This document shows positions 52,274 to 59,546 of a stretch of 64,000 bases of DNA, one piece after another (the stretch's first letter is position 1; each line of letters starts with the position of its first letter). Both the position numbers and the translations under genes were made by a program. Source of the stretch: Streptomyces fradiae (GTDB lineage: Bacteria > Actinomycetota > Actinomycetes > Streptomycetales > Streptomycetaceae); contig NZ_CP065958.1 in NCBI RefSeq assembly GCF_041270065.1, positions 4,960,001 through 5,024,000 of the forward strand, given 5' to 3'. The notes under the pieces are model-generated. The model was given only the letters and a program-made list of their open reading frames with translations, did no database searches and was not told the origin of the DNA.

Positions 52274-53154
52274 CCGACGCCCGCCGCCTCTTCCGCGCAT
52301 TGGCGGCACAGTGTCTCGTCGCCGACGGGCCGGAAGAGCGTGGCTTGGGCGTGCTGGCCTTCGCATTCCCGGGTTTCGGCGAGTCGGGCGGAGATTCCGG
52401 GTCCGGTGGGTGGTGGGGGCTGCGGGGGCGCCACTGGCGGGATCGCGCGGAGTAGGTAGCGGACGAGCCCGCCGGGTCGGTGTACGGGCGTGTCGCCGCC
52501 GGGCAGGCCGCGGAGGAGGTGGGCGTGGATGGCGGCGGAGGTGTGTCCGGCGGCGAGCCAGGCGGCGGCGAGTCGGGCGAGTTCGTCGCGCATGCCGGGC
52601 GGGATGTGCTTGAGGGCGGGGGAGAGGAGGGGCAGCGTGCCGACGACGGCGCGGGCCTCTTCGGGGACATCCGGTGTCGGCTCCGGCTCGGGATCCGGCT
52701 CGGGGGGAAGGATGGAGTTGTCCTCCCCTAGGTGTTCATCCTTTGGATAACCGTCGGTGGGCCGGGGTGTCGGCTCACCGACCGTCGGATTTACGGGACT
52801 CGGTGGCGTCCGTCCGAGCAGCTTGGCGGCCTGGGCCTCGCTCAACGGCCGGTTGGACACGAGCTGTTGTGTCACCCACCGCCCACCGGGTCCTTGGACC
52901 CGCCGCTCGTGGACGAAGCCCGCCGCCTTCAGCTGCCGCTTGGCCCGGGTGAACGCGCATGCCCCGATCCGGGCTTTTTCGGCCGTTCGGGAGAGTGACT
53001 CGCGGGCGCCTTCGGGGAGGGAAAGCTGCCAGGTCAGGAGGCGTACGGCGTCGGAGTTGAGGCTCGGATGCCGGATGAGGTCGTGCGAGAACTGGGTGAA
53101 GCCGCGCGAGGGCGCGATAAAGTGCCGGTACATCACGGTGGAGTCGTCTTCCAC
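52270..53154 (-). CDS. Winged-helix DNA-binding protein (replication-initiator-like)
   Basis: 294 residues. The N-terminal ~100 residues FIAPSRGFTQFSHDLIRHPS, LLTWQLSLPEGARESLSRTAEKARIGA and KRQLKAAGFVHERRVQGPGG read as a helix-turn-helix/wing of the type in Streptomyces replication-like or integrated-element regulators. A Pro/Glu-rich linker (~150-185) follows, then a C-terminal domain with HAQATLFRPVGDETLCRQCAE (possible Cys pair). GTG 53154 start; ATG 53133 (MYRHFIAPSR) is an alternative. The palindrome CCACTAGTGG (53151-53160) overlaps or precedes the start. Confidence 0.75.
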   Translation of the reverse strand: MEDDSTVMYRHFIAPSRGFTQFSHDLIRHPSLNSDAVRLLTWQLSLPEGARESLSRTAEKARIGACAFTRAKRQLKAAGFVHERRVQGPGGRWVTQQLVSNRPLSEAQAAKLLGRTPPSPVNPTVGEPTPRPTDGYPKDEHLGEDNSILPPEPDPEPEPTPDVPEEARAVVGTLPLLSPALKHIPPGMRDELARLAAAWLAAGHTSAAIHAHLLRGLPGGDTPVHRPGGLVRYLLRAIPPVAPPQPPPPTGPGISARLAETRECEGQHAQATLFRPVGDETLCRQCAEEAAGVG

Positions 53155-53164
53155 TAGTGGTCTA

Positions 53165-53201
53165 GGCCCTCGCGGATGGGTGCGAACCATCTGAGAGGGC
53201 C
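53165..53201 (-). terminator. Hairpin after methyltransferase gene
   Basis: GGCCCTC / GAGGGCC arms with an inner GATGGGT/ACCATC pairing, between the methyltransferase stop and the winged-helix gene start. Confidence 0.5.
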
Positions 53202-53215
53202 GTTTTGCGTGAACG

Positions 53216-54433
53216 CTACCGCACGGAGAGTGGCGGTATGAACGCATCGAGTGAATATGCCACTTGTGGGTGATCGCCCTGGCCATCCAGCCAGACCGTC
53301 TGCGCCGCCCCCGCCCCAACGCTCAACCCGAACCTCCCGAACCCGGGCCGCCCTTCCCGTACCCACCACTCGTACGCCGCCTCCGTCTCGTCCCAGAGCC
53401 GGCGCGGCCCGCCCTGTACGACCTCGAACTCCCCGGCGCCGGGCTCGTAGTCGGCCGAGGCCCAGGACTCCGCGTCGTCCGTGTCGTACGTCCACAGCGT
53501 GTACGCGCCGTCGTCGTACCGCTCGACCGTCCAGAACGCGTGCCGTACGCGCAGTCCGATCACGAACTGCTCAAGCCATCCGCCGACTTCGGCGGGCGAG
53601 AGTGTCTTCTTGCTCCGGACACCGTCCGCCGGCCATTCCCGTCCCCGGAAGTAGGCGTCGTGGGAGGGCAGTTCGGGCCGCTGCTGTCTGAGCCGCATGA
53701 ACGCGCTGGAGCGGGTGAAGTGCCCGCTCGCGGTGCCGTCCTCGCCGACGGTGAGCCGGACGACGGCTTCGCCGCCGTAGGTAGTGCCCCAGGGGGCGAC
53801 GACGATCCCGCCGGGGACGGTCTGCTCGACCCAGGCGGGAGGGATGTACCCGACGGAGCAGGTGGCGATGACGCGGTCGTACGGGGCGAGTCCCGCGTGC
53901 CCGAGCCTTCCGTCCCCCACGATCAGCGTGGGATCGAGGCCGCTCTTGCGCAGGCGCTCGGCGGCCCCCGCAGCCACGACCGGGTCGTACTCGACGGAGA
54001 CGAGGTGGCCCAACGGCCTGAGCCGGTGGGAGAGCAGCCCGGCGTTCCACCCCGTACCGGTGCCGATCTCCAGGACCCTGTGCCCGTCCTGGACATCGAG
54101 ATCGGCCAGCATCGTGCACACCATGCTGGGTTGTGAGCTGCTGCTCGACGGGCGGGTGCCGAGGGAATCGCCGGTGTGTGCGCCGTCGTCCCATTGGGTG
54201 GTCAGCGGGATGTCGGAGTAGACGGCCGTCCGCCAGCCGGCGGGGTCGGCGGCGCGGTCCACCAAGGCCTGCTGCCGGGTGCCGTCCGCGATCCCTGGCC
54301 AGATCCGGTCCGGCGCGAACGCCTCCCGGGGGACGGCCTCAAAGCTGCGCACCCAGTCGGACCGCAGAGCGCCGGACGCGATGAGCGCGGAGACGAGCCC
54401 CGAGGGACCCGCCTCCTCCGTACGCGCATCCAC
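53216..54433 (-). CDS. Protein L-isoaspartyl methyltransferase-like enzyme (RiPP-associated type)
   Basis: 405 residues. N-terminal PCMT-like domain: GALRSDWVRSFEAVPREAFAPDRI, TAVYSDIPLTTQWDDG, SSSSSQPSMVCTMLADL (peptide-substrate loop), HRVLEIGTGTGWNAGLLSHRL (SAM motif I, ~119-135), SVEYDPVVAAGAAERL. The C-terminal ~150 residues are specific to the enlarged PIMT homologues that accompany peptide natural products (graspetides, FxLD peptides, imiditides). It would methylate an Asp or isoAsp side chain; in those systems this can yield aspartimide. No ATP-grasp or lanthipeptide synthetase is adjacent. GTG 54433 lies 6 nt after the stop of the Gly/Asp-rich peptide ORF. Confidence 0.85.
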   Translation of the reverse strand: MDARTEEAGPSGLVSALIASGALRSDWVRSFEAVPREAFAPDRIWPGIADGTRQQALVDRAADPAGWRTAVYSDIPLTTQWDDGAHTGDSLGTRPSSSSSQPSMVCTMLADLDVQDGHRVLEIGTGTGWNAGLLSHRLRPLGHLVSVEYDPVVAAGAAERLRKSGLDPTLIVGDGRLGHAGLAPYDRVIATCSVGYIPPAWVEQTVPGGIVVAPWGTTYGGEAVVRLTVGEDGTASGHFTRSSAFMRLRQQRPELPSHDAYFRGREWPADGVRSKKTLSPAEVGGWLEQFVIGLRVRHAFWTVERYDDGAYTLWTYDTDDAESWASADYEPGAGEFEVVQGGPRRLWDETEAAYEWWVREGRPGFGRFGLSVGAGAAQTVWLDGQGDHPQVAYSLDAFIPPLSVR

Positions 54434-54439
54434 CGGCTG

Positions 54440-54796
54440 CTACTTCGCGGGGCCGGAGCCGTCGGACGGGTTCCCGCCTCTCGTCTCCGAGCCCCCGCCG
54501 CCATGCCCGCGTCCGCTGCTGCTGTCGTCCTGCTGGCTGCCGCCCTGCCCGCTGCCGGTACCGCCGCCGTGCTTCGCCATCTTGTGCACTCCGTTCGTGG
54601 TGATGATCCTTACCGCTCCGCGCGGGGTCAGGCTCTGACGCTCCTCCGGGCTCGCCGCCCAGCACTGGCTGAGGGCCGCCTCCCAGGTGTGACCGCTGGG
54701 GCGGACCAGGATGACGGAGTCCCCGTGCACGCAGTGCACCCTGCCCGTCAGGGCCCGGGCCGCGTCCGTCACGATGTCCCCCGTCCGGTACCTCAC
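54440..54796 (-). CDS. Small protein with Gly/Ser/Asp-rich C-terminal peptide; possible substrate of the methyltransferase
   Basis: One continuous frame encodes 118 residues: a ~70-residue folded-looking part (RYRTGDIVTDAARALTGRVH, ILVRPSGHTWEAALSQCWAA) followed by a 46-residue tail starting MAKHGGGTGSGQGG and ending GGNPSDGSGPAK. The tail's ATG (54580) has its own ribosome-binding site (CGGAGTG, ~8 nt upstream), so a separate 46-residue peptide (54440-54580) may be made from an internal start. The tail has an Asp-Asp pair and an SDG motif; Asp-Gly is the step most prone to aspartimide. GTG 54796 overlaps the upstream gene's stop (GTGA). Role as RiPP precursor is inference. Confidence 0.65.
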   Translation of the reverse strand: MRYRTGDIVTDAARALTGRVHCVHGDSVILVRPSGHTWEAALSQCWAASPEERQSLTPRGAVRIITTNGVHKMAKHGGGTGSGQGGSQQDDSSSGRGHGGGGSETRGGNPSDGSGPAK

Positions 54797-55029
54797 CCCG
54801 CCCTCCGAGCCGCGTGCAGCACGGCGGTCAGCCGCTTGGCCGCGCCTACGGACACGACCCCGAGCCCGAACGCGTGCGTGTCCCCGCCGGGCCCGCGCGT
54901 CACGTCGCGGTACAGCCCGCTCGTGGGAAGGCCGGCGCCTTCCATGGCGGCCTTGAGCCCCCGGAAGACCTGGGCGGCCTCGGCCTCGGAGATGGGGCGG
55001 ATGGGGGGTGAGTTCGTGGAAGTGCTCAT
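54793..55029 (-). CDS. Small hypothetical protein
   Basis: 78 residues: a polar start (MSTSTNSPPIRPISEAEAAQ), an amphipathic helix (VFRGLKAAMEGAGLP), RDVTRGPGGDTHAFGLGVVS and a basic helical end (AAKRLTAVLHAARRAG). GGAGAG precedes ATG 55029. It is the first gene of the peptide-methyltransferase operon and is divergent from the XRE regulator with ~110 bp between. No family recognised. Confidence 0.7.
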   Translation of the reverse strand: MSTSTNSPPIRPISEAEAAQVFRGLKAAMEGAGLPTSGLYRDVTRGPGGDTHAFGLGVVSVGAAKRLTAVLHAARRAG

Positions 55030-55138
55030 GGAGGGCTCTCCTTCTGGTCGTTCTCCTCCGGAACACCTCCACGATGACGTGGAGTGACCTACGCTCACTA
55101 GGAGTTTGGTTTCCGGAGCGGATCGGGAAACGAGGCAT

Positions 55139-55948
55139 ATGCCAGCCGAGAACGAGATCGACCCGAGCGAGAGCCTGGAGAGCTTCATCGCCGCCAAGGT
55201 CCGGGACGCGCGGAAGGCCCGTGGGTGGCGACAGGTGGACCTGGCCGCGAAGGTGTTCAGCAGTACGACCCGGATCTCCGAGATCGAGAACGGGGACCCG
55301 CCGGATTTGAAGCTGGGGCGGCAGATCGACCAGGTTCTCGACCTGGGCGGAAGGCTGACGAACCTGCTGGTGATCCGCGACCGGGTCGCCTTTCGCGACT
55401 ACGCGCAGGGGTTCCTGAGGGACCAGGCGAGGGCGCGGGCCATCTACGAGTTCTCCCTGGTGGTCCCCGGCCTGCTACAGACCCCGGACTACGCGCGAGC
55501 GATCATGAGCTTGGAGGATCCGGACGGAGTCACTGACGTCGAGGGGTCCGTGCAGCGGCGAGTGGAACGCCAAGCGGTGTTCCAGGGGCCGAATCCGCCC
55601 TGGCTGTGGGTCGTACTCGACGAGTCCGCGCTCACGAAGGTCATGGGGTCGAAGAAGGTCATGCGTGAGCAGATCGAGTGGCTGCTGGAAGCCACCGAGA
55701 AGCCGTACATCAACGTGCAGGTCCTGCGTACCGACCGTGCCGTCATCCGCGGATCGGTGAGCCTGCTGACCCTTCCCTCGGGTGAACGTACCGCCTATAC
55801 CGAGGGGTTCGGTACCGGCCGCTACATGGTCGAAGCGGCAGAGGTCGCCACCTTCCAGAAGATCTATGATCGGCTGCACGCCGACGCCCTCGGGGTCGAT
55901 GAATCAAGAGAGTTCATGCGTGACGCACTGGGGATGCACGATGACTGA
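55139..55948 (+). CDS. XRE-family regulator with DUF5753 domain (Scr1/antitoxin-like)
   Basis: 269 residues. The XRE helix-turn-helix (~10-65) reads IAAKVRDARKARGWRQVDLA and TTRISEIENGDPPDLKL. The C-terminal DUF5753 domain has RARAIYEFSLVVPGLLQTPDYARAI, RVERQAVF, LWVVLDESAL, NVQVLRTDRAV and LPSGERTAYTEG. ATG 55139 follows CGAGGC. It is overlapped by a DUF397 gene, the standard Streptomyces pair (the BldB/WhiJ-type system), and is divergent from the peptide-methyltransferase operon, which it may control. Confidence 0.9.
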   Translation: MPAENEIDPSESLESFIAAKVRDARKARGWRQVDLAAKVFSSTTRISEIENGDPPDLKLGRQIDQVLDLGGRLTNLLVIRDRVAFRDYAQGFLRDQARARAIYEFSLVVPGLLQTPDYARAIMSLEDPDGVTDVEGSVQRRVERQAVFQGPNPPWLWVVLDESALTKVMGSKKVMREQIEWLLEATEKPYINVQVLRTDRAVIRGSVSLLTLPSGERTAYTEGFGTGRYMVEAAEVATFQKIYDRLHADALGVDESREFMRDALGMHDD

Positions 55949-56138
55949 GCCGATATGGCGCAAGAGCACGTACAGCGGCAACAACGACAACTGCGTCGAG
56001 GTCGCCGACAACGTTCCCCGCATCGTCCGCGTCCGCGACACCAAGGACCACGCCCAGGGCGAACTCACCGCCACCCCCGCCGCCTGGACCACCTTCCTCA
56101 CGTTCGCCCGTATGCACGGCGTCCGAGGGCTCAACTAG
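55941..56138 (+). CDS. DUF397-domain protein
   Basis: 65 residues: EPIWRKSTYSGNNDNCVEVA then VRVRDTKDHAQGELTATPAAWTTFLTFARM, a textbook DUF397 domain (W-x-K-S-S/T-Y-S, N-C-V-E-V, V-R-D-S/T-K). Starts inside the XRE gene (8-nt overlap). In the S. coelicolor WhiJ system the DUF397 partner modulates the XRE regulator. Here it presumably does the same. Confidence 0.92.
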   Translation: MTEPIWRKSTYSGNNDNCVEVADNVPRIVRVRDTKDHAQGELTATPAAWTTFLTFARMHGVRGLN

Positions 56139-56148
56139 CCTGCTGGTT

Positions 56149-56697
56149 ATGTCGAGCGACGAGGCGTGGATCAGTGAGACCGCGCCGTACCTGGCGCCGC
56201 GCGGGCCTGGCCAGAGCGATGCGTGGACCGAAGAAGCCGCTCGCCGTGGGCGTCGGGGCGGGCAACGTCTGCTCCAGGCGAGCGAAGTGGACGCCCCCGA
56301 GGTTGTCCGTGCCGCGCTGCAGCTGCCCACCGGTGAGCGCGTGATCGTCAGGCGTCGGTTGATCCTGCTCGATGAGCAGCCCGTAGAGCTGGCCGACTCC
56401 TACTACCCCGTCTCCATCGCAGGCGGCACGCCACTCGCGAAGCCGGGCAAGGTGCGCGGCGGCGCGGTCACCCTGCTCAAGGAGTTGGGGTACACCGGTG
56501 CCGAGGTGGTGGAGGACGTGAGCGCCGCGCTCGCCACTGCGGAGGAGTGTGAGCTTTTGGGCCTGCCCGAGGGAAGCGCGGTCCTGCGCCTGCTACGTCT
56601 GACACGGACCGCCGACGGGACGCCGATGGAGGCCGCCCTCATGGCCATGCCGGACGGCAGGCATCTCACCTATCGGCTGGGGTTCCGTCCGGGGTGA
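56149..56697 (+). CDS. UTRA-domain protein without GntR DNA-binding domain
   Basis: 182 residues. The UTRA ligand-binding fold is recognisable (RVIVRRRLILLDEQPVELADSYYPVSIAGGTPL, LLKELGYTGAEVVEDVSAALATAEECELLGL, VLRLLRLTRTADGTPMEAALM), but the usual N-terminal winged helix is missing, replaced by ~45 polar residues. It cannot bind DNA alone in the normal way and may act as a small-molecule-sensing partner or be a remnant. TAGCCT (56136-56141) ends 7 nt before the ATG, suggesting a leaderless promoter. The 3' end overlaps the convergent DUF3291 gene by 32 nt. Confidence 0.78.
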   Translation: MSSDEAWISETAPYLAPRGPGQSDAWTEEAARRGRRGGQRLLQASEVDAPEVVRAALQLPTGERVIVRRRLILLDEQPVELADSYYPVSIAGGTPLAKPGKVRGGAVTLLKELGYTGAEVVEDVSAALATAEECELLGLPEGSAVLRLLRLTRTADGTPMEAALMAMPDGRHLTYRLGFRPG

Positions 56698-57196
56698 AGG
56701 GGCGCTGGAAGGTGAAGGCGTGCGGTGCCGTGCCGTGGGTGTGGACGTGCTCCAGGCGGGAGACGCCGTCGTGCCAGGTGGGGGTCGCGCCGGCGGGGAC
56801 CCACCAGAGGACGTGGCTCGGGCGTCCGGTCCGCTCGAACCAGTCGTGGCGCCTGTTGAGCGCCTGACGGTGCAGGCCGGTGTAGATGGCGTCGAAGGCG
56901 GAGGGCAGGTCGGTCCAGAGGGAGAGGGTCGCGTCCATGGCGGTGGTCGCGGCCGTACGGCCCTTGTCGTACCAGGTCGGTACGACGAACTCGCCCCACG
57001 CACCCCAGTCCAGGTCGAAGTGCGTGCCCTGGCCGGCGTCGGCCGGTTGCGCGCGAGTGAGGTAGCCGGGGTGCCGGCTGATCTCCGGGTAGATAGCCAT
57101 GCCGCTGTCGTGGAGTTCGCGGGTGAGGGGTGTGGGATCGGCGAGCGGCGACTTCAGGACGCCGAAGGTGTAGAGGGCAAGGCGGGGGTGGGGCAC
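56666..57196 (-). CDS. DUF3291 protein
   Basis: 176 residues. LALYTFGVLKSPLADPTPLT, GYLTRAQPADAG, FDLDWGAWGEFVVPTWYDKG, ATLSLWTDLPSAFDAIYTGLHR and VLWWVPAGATPTWHDGVSRLEHVH match the DUF3291 pattern (dimeric alpha-beta barrel-like; function unknown, often near polyketide/xenobiotic genes). GTG 57196 has GGGAGAG upstream. Convergent with the UTRA gene. Confidence 0.82.
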   Translation of the reverse strand: MPHPRLALYTFGVLKSPLADPTPLTRELHDSGMAIYPEISRHPGYLTRAQPADAGQGTHFDLDWGAWGEFVVPTWYDKGRTAATTAMDATLSLWTDLPSAFDAIYTGLHRQALNRRHDWFERTGRPSHVLWWVPAGATPTWHDGVSRLEHVHTHGTAPHAFTFQRPFTPDGTPADR

Positions 57197-57375
57197 GTGT
57201 CTCTCCCGGATGGCTCGGCCTGCAGGAACTCCCGTGCGACCGTGGGTGATCGCCGAGGACCACGTGAAGGTAGCCGTCTCCGCGGACCTTGTCGAAGTTG
57301 CGTTTTTCCTGCCCAAGTGGCCTCCCGTACCGGCCCTTTCGGGGCTCGTCAGCTGTACTCGCTATCGTCCGTGCC

Positions 57376-57627
57376 ATGACCTCAAGCGAGCGTGTCCTCG
57401 ACCTGATCCGGACCACCCCGGACATCGGCGACGAGGCCGACGACGAGGCCGCTCGGGTGGCCGCGGCCCTGTCGCTGCGTATCGTGCCCGTCGCCGACCT
57501 CGTGGTCCGGTTGCACGCGGCCGCTTCGAGGACCGAACCGGACTACGGCGTGGCCGACGACGACGGGCAGGAGTTCGACCCACTGTTCGGCGAGTATGTG
57601 GAACCTCGCCACGGAGGCCGGCGCTAG
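57376..57627 (+). CDS. Small hypothetical acidic protein
   Basis: 83 residues: TSSERVLDLIRTTPDIGDEA followed by an acidic, helical region and EPDYGVADDDGQEFDPLFGEYVEP. TATCGT at 57363-57368 ends 7 nt before ATG 57376, pointing to a leaderless transcript. The 3' end overlaps the convergent DinB gene by 4 nt. No family recognised. Confidence 0.65.
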   Translation: MTSSERVLDLIRTTPDIGDEADDEAARVAAALSLRIVPVADLVVRLHAAASRTEPDYGVADDDGQEFDPLFGEYVEPRHGGRR

Positions 57628-58202
57628 ACGCGAGCGGCGGACCTGGCGGCCTGTTCGAGCTTCGTGAAGTAGGCCGCGCGGGCCTCCTCGTCGATCGGAC
57701 GCTCGTGTTCGGCGCGCAGCCCGGTCCGGCCGTCGACGCTCTCGCGCAGGATGTCGGCGTGGCCGGTGTGCCGGATGGTCTCCGTGAGGACGTGGAGGAA
57801 GACGCCGAAGAGGTCTGTGTTGGGGGAGGGCTCCGGCCACCACGGGACGTGGCCGGCGGCGTCGAGGGGGAGCGCGGTGATCGTCGCGTCCGAGTGTTCC
57901 CAGGTGCGCCGGTAGAAGGCGATGATCTCCTCGCGGGTCTCGTCCTCCGCCGCCCACTGATCGCTGCCGTCGTGGTCCTGCCATCGGCACAGCGGTTCCG
58001 GGGAGGGGCGGTCGAAGACCTCGCCGAAGTACCGGGCCTCGACGGTGGCCACGTGTTTGACCAGGCCGAGGAGGTTGGTCCCGGTCGCTGTCAGAGGGCG
58101 GCGGGCGTCGTATTCGGAGAGGCCGTCGAGTTTCCAGAGGAGCGCCTCGCGGTCCCGCCGCAGTCTCGCGTGCAGGTGGTCCTTCGCGAATTCGTCGATC
58201 AT
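57624..58202 (-). CDS. DinB/DUF664-family putative metal-dependent enzyme
   Basis: The 192-residue four-helix DinB fold shows three His of the metal site: LLGLVKHVATVEARYFGEVF (first), RTWEHSDATI (helix 2), VFLHVLTETIRHTGHADILRE (last two). Relatives are thiol transferases (bacillithiol/mycothiol-dependent). ATG 58202 overlaps the MFS stop, so it is cotranscribed with that exporter; a detoxification pairing is plausible. Confidence 0.87.
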   Translation of the reverse strand: MIDEFAKDHLHARLRRDREALLWKLDGLSEYDARRPLTATGTNLLGLVKHVATVEARYFGEVFDRPSPEPLCRWQDHDGSDQWAAEDETREEIIAFYRRTWEHSDATITALPLDAAGHVPWWPEPSPNTDLFGVFLHVLTETIRHTGHADILRESVDGRTGLRAEHERPIDEEARAAYFTKLEQAARSAARV

Positions 58203-59458
58203 GCGGATGAGCCTTTCATGGGCTGATTGTGGTCACAGGGGTGCCAGGTGAGGATCCAGCCGGCGGCGAGCGCCGTCGCGCCGCCCGCCAGGGCGATCGC
58301 GCCGCCTGTTCCGACGCCCGCGGCCACGACGCCGAAGCAGGCCGGGCCGACGCCCTGCAGCGTCATGCCGCCGGAGCCGAGCAGGCCGAAGGCCTGGCCC
58401 TGGCCGTCCGGCGGGAGGGCGTCCAGGAACGGCCGTTGCAGGCCGAGGCCGTAGGCGAATCCGAAGCCGCAGAGCAGCAGCAGGCAGGACGAGACGCCCA
58501 CGCCGGGCTCGGCGGCGAAGCCGACCAGCGGCAGGCCCATCAGCGCGATCAGCGGGACGACCAGTCGCTCGCGGGTGGGTGGCCGCAGCAGTCGACCGAC
58601 CAGCAGGTCACCGACGAGCATGCCGACCGGCAGACAGGCCATCAGCACGGCGTACCAGCCGGGCGCGAAGCCGCGTGCTCCCGCGTAGGCGACGATCAGG
58701 CCTTCCGCGCCCGCGACGAACGCGGGCGGCAGCCACTGGGCCAGCATCAGGCGGCGCACCGGCCGGCCGCGCAGTAGCAGGCCGGCACCGCGCAGGCTTG
58801 CCCGTACGGCCCCGCCGTCGCCCGGGCCGCTGCCGCCGAACTCGCCCGGCTGCAGCCGGGGCAGCCGGAGGCGGACGGCGAGCGCGCAGCCGAGGTAGAG
58901 GACGGCGCTCACCGCGAGCGCCCGGCGCGGGCCGAGTACCGCGACGGCCGCACCGCCCAGCGCCAGACCGAGCAACTGCGCGCCGGAGCCGGCGATGTTG
59001 TTCAGTGAACGGCCCAGTACGTACGCGTCGCCCTCCAGCCACTGCGCGACCAGCCGGCCCGACGCGCCGCCGAACACCGGTGTGGCCAGGGCGACAAGGG
59101 CCACGACGCCGAGGCTCGCCGCGACCGGCATCCGCACCAGGGCGAGCAGCAGGGCGGCGGCGCCCTCCAACGCGTAACCGCCGGCGATGAGCGCGCGGGG
59201 CGGCAGGCGGTCGGCCAGCGAGCCAAGGAGCAGCGAGCCGAACAGCTGGGGGAGAAAGCCGATGCCGAAGGCCAGCGCGCTCAGCAGCGGGGAGCCGGTG
59301 GACGCGAAGACCAGCACCGAGAACGTGGTGATCCGCAGCGCGCCCGCGGTGATCGCGACGGTACGGGTCGAGAACAGCAGCCGGAATCGCGGCTCGGCAA
59401 GCACCTCCCGGTAGGTGGCACGGCGGTTGCCCAGTGCGGGGCCGGCGGTCGGGGTCAT
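58199..59458 (-). CDS. MFS transporter (MFS_3/enterobactin-exporter-like)
   Basis: 419 residues, about twelve segments: EPRFRLLFSTRTVAITAGAL, GIGFLPQLFGSLLLGSLADRLPPRALIAGGY (motif A), GPRRALAVSAVLYLGCALAVRLRL, and GFGFAYGLGLQRPFLDALPP in the second half. Probably exports small molecules. Starts at ATG 59458, divergent from an ArsR-type regulator across an ~90-bp region that contains a perfect 20-bp palindrome. First gene of the MFS-DinB operon. Confidence 0.88.
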   Translation of the reverse strand: MTPTAGPALGNRRATYREVLAEPRFRLLFSTRTVAITAGALRITTFSVLVFASTGSPLLSALAFGIGFLPQLFGSLLLGSLADRLPPRALIAGGYALEGAAALLLALVRMPVAASLGVVALVALATPVFGGASGRLVAQWLEGDAYVLGRSLNNIAGSGAQLLGLALGGAAVAVLGPRRALAVSAVLYLGCALAVRLRLPRLQPGEFGGSGPGDGGAVRASLRGAGLLLRGRPVRRLMLAQWLPPAFVAGAEGLIVAYAGARGFAPGWYAVLMACLPVGMLVGDLLVGRLLRPPTRERLVVPLIALMGLPLVGFAAEPGVGVSSCLLLLCGFGFAYGLGLQRPFLDALPPDGQGQAFGLLGSGGMTLQGVGPACFGVVAAGVGTGGAIALAGGATALAAGWILTWHPCDHNQPMKGSSA

Positions 59459-59497
59459 GACGCCCAACCTCGCCGCGTACGCACGCCGCTCACCAAT

Positions 59498-59517
59498 GAT
59501 TCGTCGCTGGACGAATC
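59498..59517. promoter_or_regulatory. Palindromic operator between ArsR regulator and MFS-DinB operon
   Basis: GATTCGTC-GCTG-GACGAATC, exact 8-bp arms. It lies 18 bp upstream of the -10 TAGCCT of the ArsR gene and 40 bp upstream of the MFS start, positioned to control both. Confidence 0.7.
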
Positions 59518-59546
59518 GAAACGGACGTCGCCGGTAGCCTGGCGAG

